A DNA stretch of 26,877 nt from Mnemiopsis leidyi (Eukaryota > Ctenophora > Tentaculata > Lobata > Bolinopsidae): NCBI GenBank assembly GCA_000226015.1, contig JH153097.1, positions 11,522 to 38,398 on the forward strand. Reading direction: 5' to 3'. Below the pieces are notes generated by a model. The model was given only the letters and a program-made list of their open reading frames with translations. It ran no database searches and had not been told where the DNA came from. Of the stretch, positions 26,265 through 26,877 are shown piece after piece (the first letter of the stretch is position 1; each line of letters begins with the position of its first letter). A program made the translations under genes and the position numbers.

Positions 26265-26877
26265 TATTTGGGGTAATGAACATTGACAAGCAAAAGTAAC
26301 ATATTCTTGTTTGTTGTTTCAGCCGTTTTGACTGTTGAGTGTTTTGCTGGCCTCATTAAACGGCCTGGCCTCATTAAAAACAACAGCTTATGATTTCTTG
26401 TATTCAAACCAATGCTATCACAAATCACAATCAAAATTCAAATTGGTAGATAGACTGTAGACAGTAGGGTCTCCTGGACTTGGCAGCTATCCCAGTTCAT
26501 ACATTCATACAAGGAGTCTCCCTGTGGTTGGGTTACTGCAGCAAATCGTTTGTATTTAAGCAGGCTCGAATTTCACGTTTTTACTCATCAAACTTATGCA
26601 GGGTCCACAAGGTAAAATATATCTTGCCACTTCTTCCTATCAGAGGCCAACAATCGTAAACTTAATAGGTCACTAAAATCGTTTAACAAAATATCACGTT
26701 ATTTCAAGTCAAACTTTAAAACATCAAACAGATTTATGCGGTGCCTCCCTGTTCTGCCAGGTAAAATTGCTACTTGATTTACAACAAAACACAGGGCGCC
26801 TCGAGCCGTTTTTACTAAATAAAAATCGTTACAACGAAGATGAACCTACCAAACGCCTGTAAAACATAGCGATATAA
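26265..26877 (-). mobile_element. LINE 3' end, copy 2, running off the window
   Basis: Direct copy of 16160-16857 that begins at the same base (tatttggggtaatg) and reaches the window end. The ORF fragment on the minus strand (26845-26594) has an internal stop (GAC TTG AAA TAA) and a different end codon, and a block of about 65 bp next to the stop is missing. It is a dead copy. Confidence 0.65.

Overview
This is a window of an intron-rich, AT-rich animal nuclear genome. The genes have GT-AG introns and the intergenic DNA is full of dispersed repeats. There is a short interstitial TTAGGG-type telomere tract, a LINE 3' end, a tRNA-derived SINE-like head and several palindromic MITE-like elements. 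A HIRAN-like protein of a type I associate with cnidarian and other marine invertebrate genomes, plus the general repeat style, suggests an early-branching marine invertebrate, most likely a cnidarian. No single character in the sequence proves this.

The main gene is the 3' part of a CEP350 (CAP350) centrosomal protein gene on the + strand. I could assemble 19 exons from 5578 to the stop at 24121, about 1,430 residues. Every splice phase is consistent, and a poly(A) signal lies 5 bases after the stop. The conserved parts are the two coiled-coil blocks (exons at 7203-7357, 9594-9723, 9962-10130 and 18293-18439) and the acidic/hydrophobic C-terminus (23125-24121). A long Ser-rich disordered middle (18625-22999) lies between them. 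I found no CAP-Gly domain, although vertebrate CEP350 has one in this interval. A further possible exon lies at 3852-3928, but its phase does not join directly to the first confident exon.

The most interesting content is a second, nested system on the - strand. It is a family of small two-membrane-segment CD225/dispanin (IFITM-like) genes. Two are intact four-exon genes: 2376-3502 (116 aa) and 13128-14308 (115 aa). They lie in a duplication of about 1.35 kb. A third, more diverged copy (11433-12080) looks frameshifted at its last membrane segment, and a fourth (10319-10747) is a 5' remnant. Three of the four lie inside one 7.4-kb CEP350 intron. In the intact pair, parts of the introns are almost identical while the coding exons have diverged, mostly at amino-acid-changing sites. 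This would fit diversifying selection, or patchy gene conversion.

Layout: 1-230 has nothing recognisable; 230-1619 is a transposon-like unit around a frameshifted HIRAN-like gene; 1620-2375 is repeats; 2376-3715 is dispanin copy 1 and the first duplication unit; 3716-5577 is a possible exon and repeats; 5578-10130 is CEP350 exons with a repeat-rich 2.2-kb intron; 10131-17525 is the large intron with the dispanin cluster, minisatellites, hairpin elements, a 13-base assembly gap and a LINE fragment; 17526-24121 is the dense 3' exons of CEP350; 24122-26877 is repeats that largely duplicate sequences from inside the large intron, ending in a second copy of the LINE fragment.
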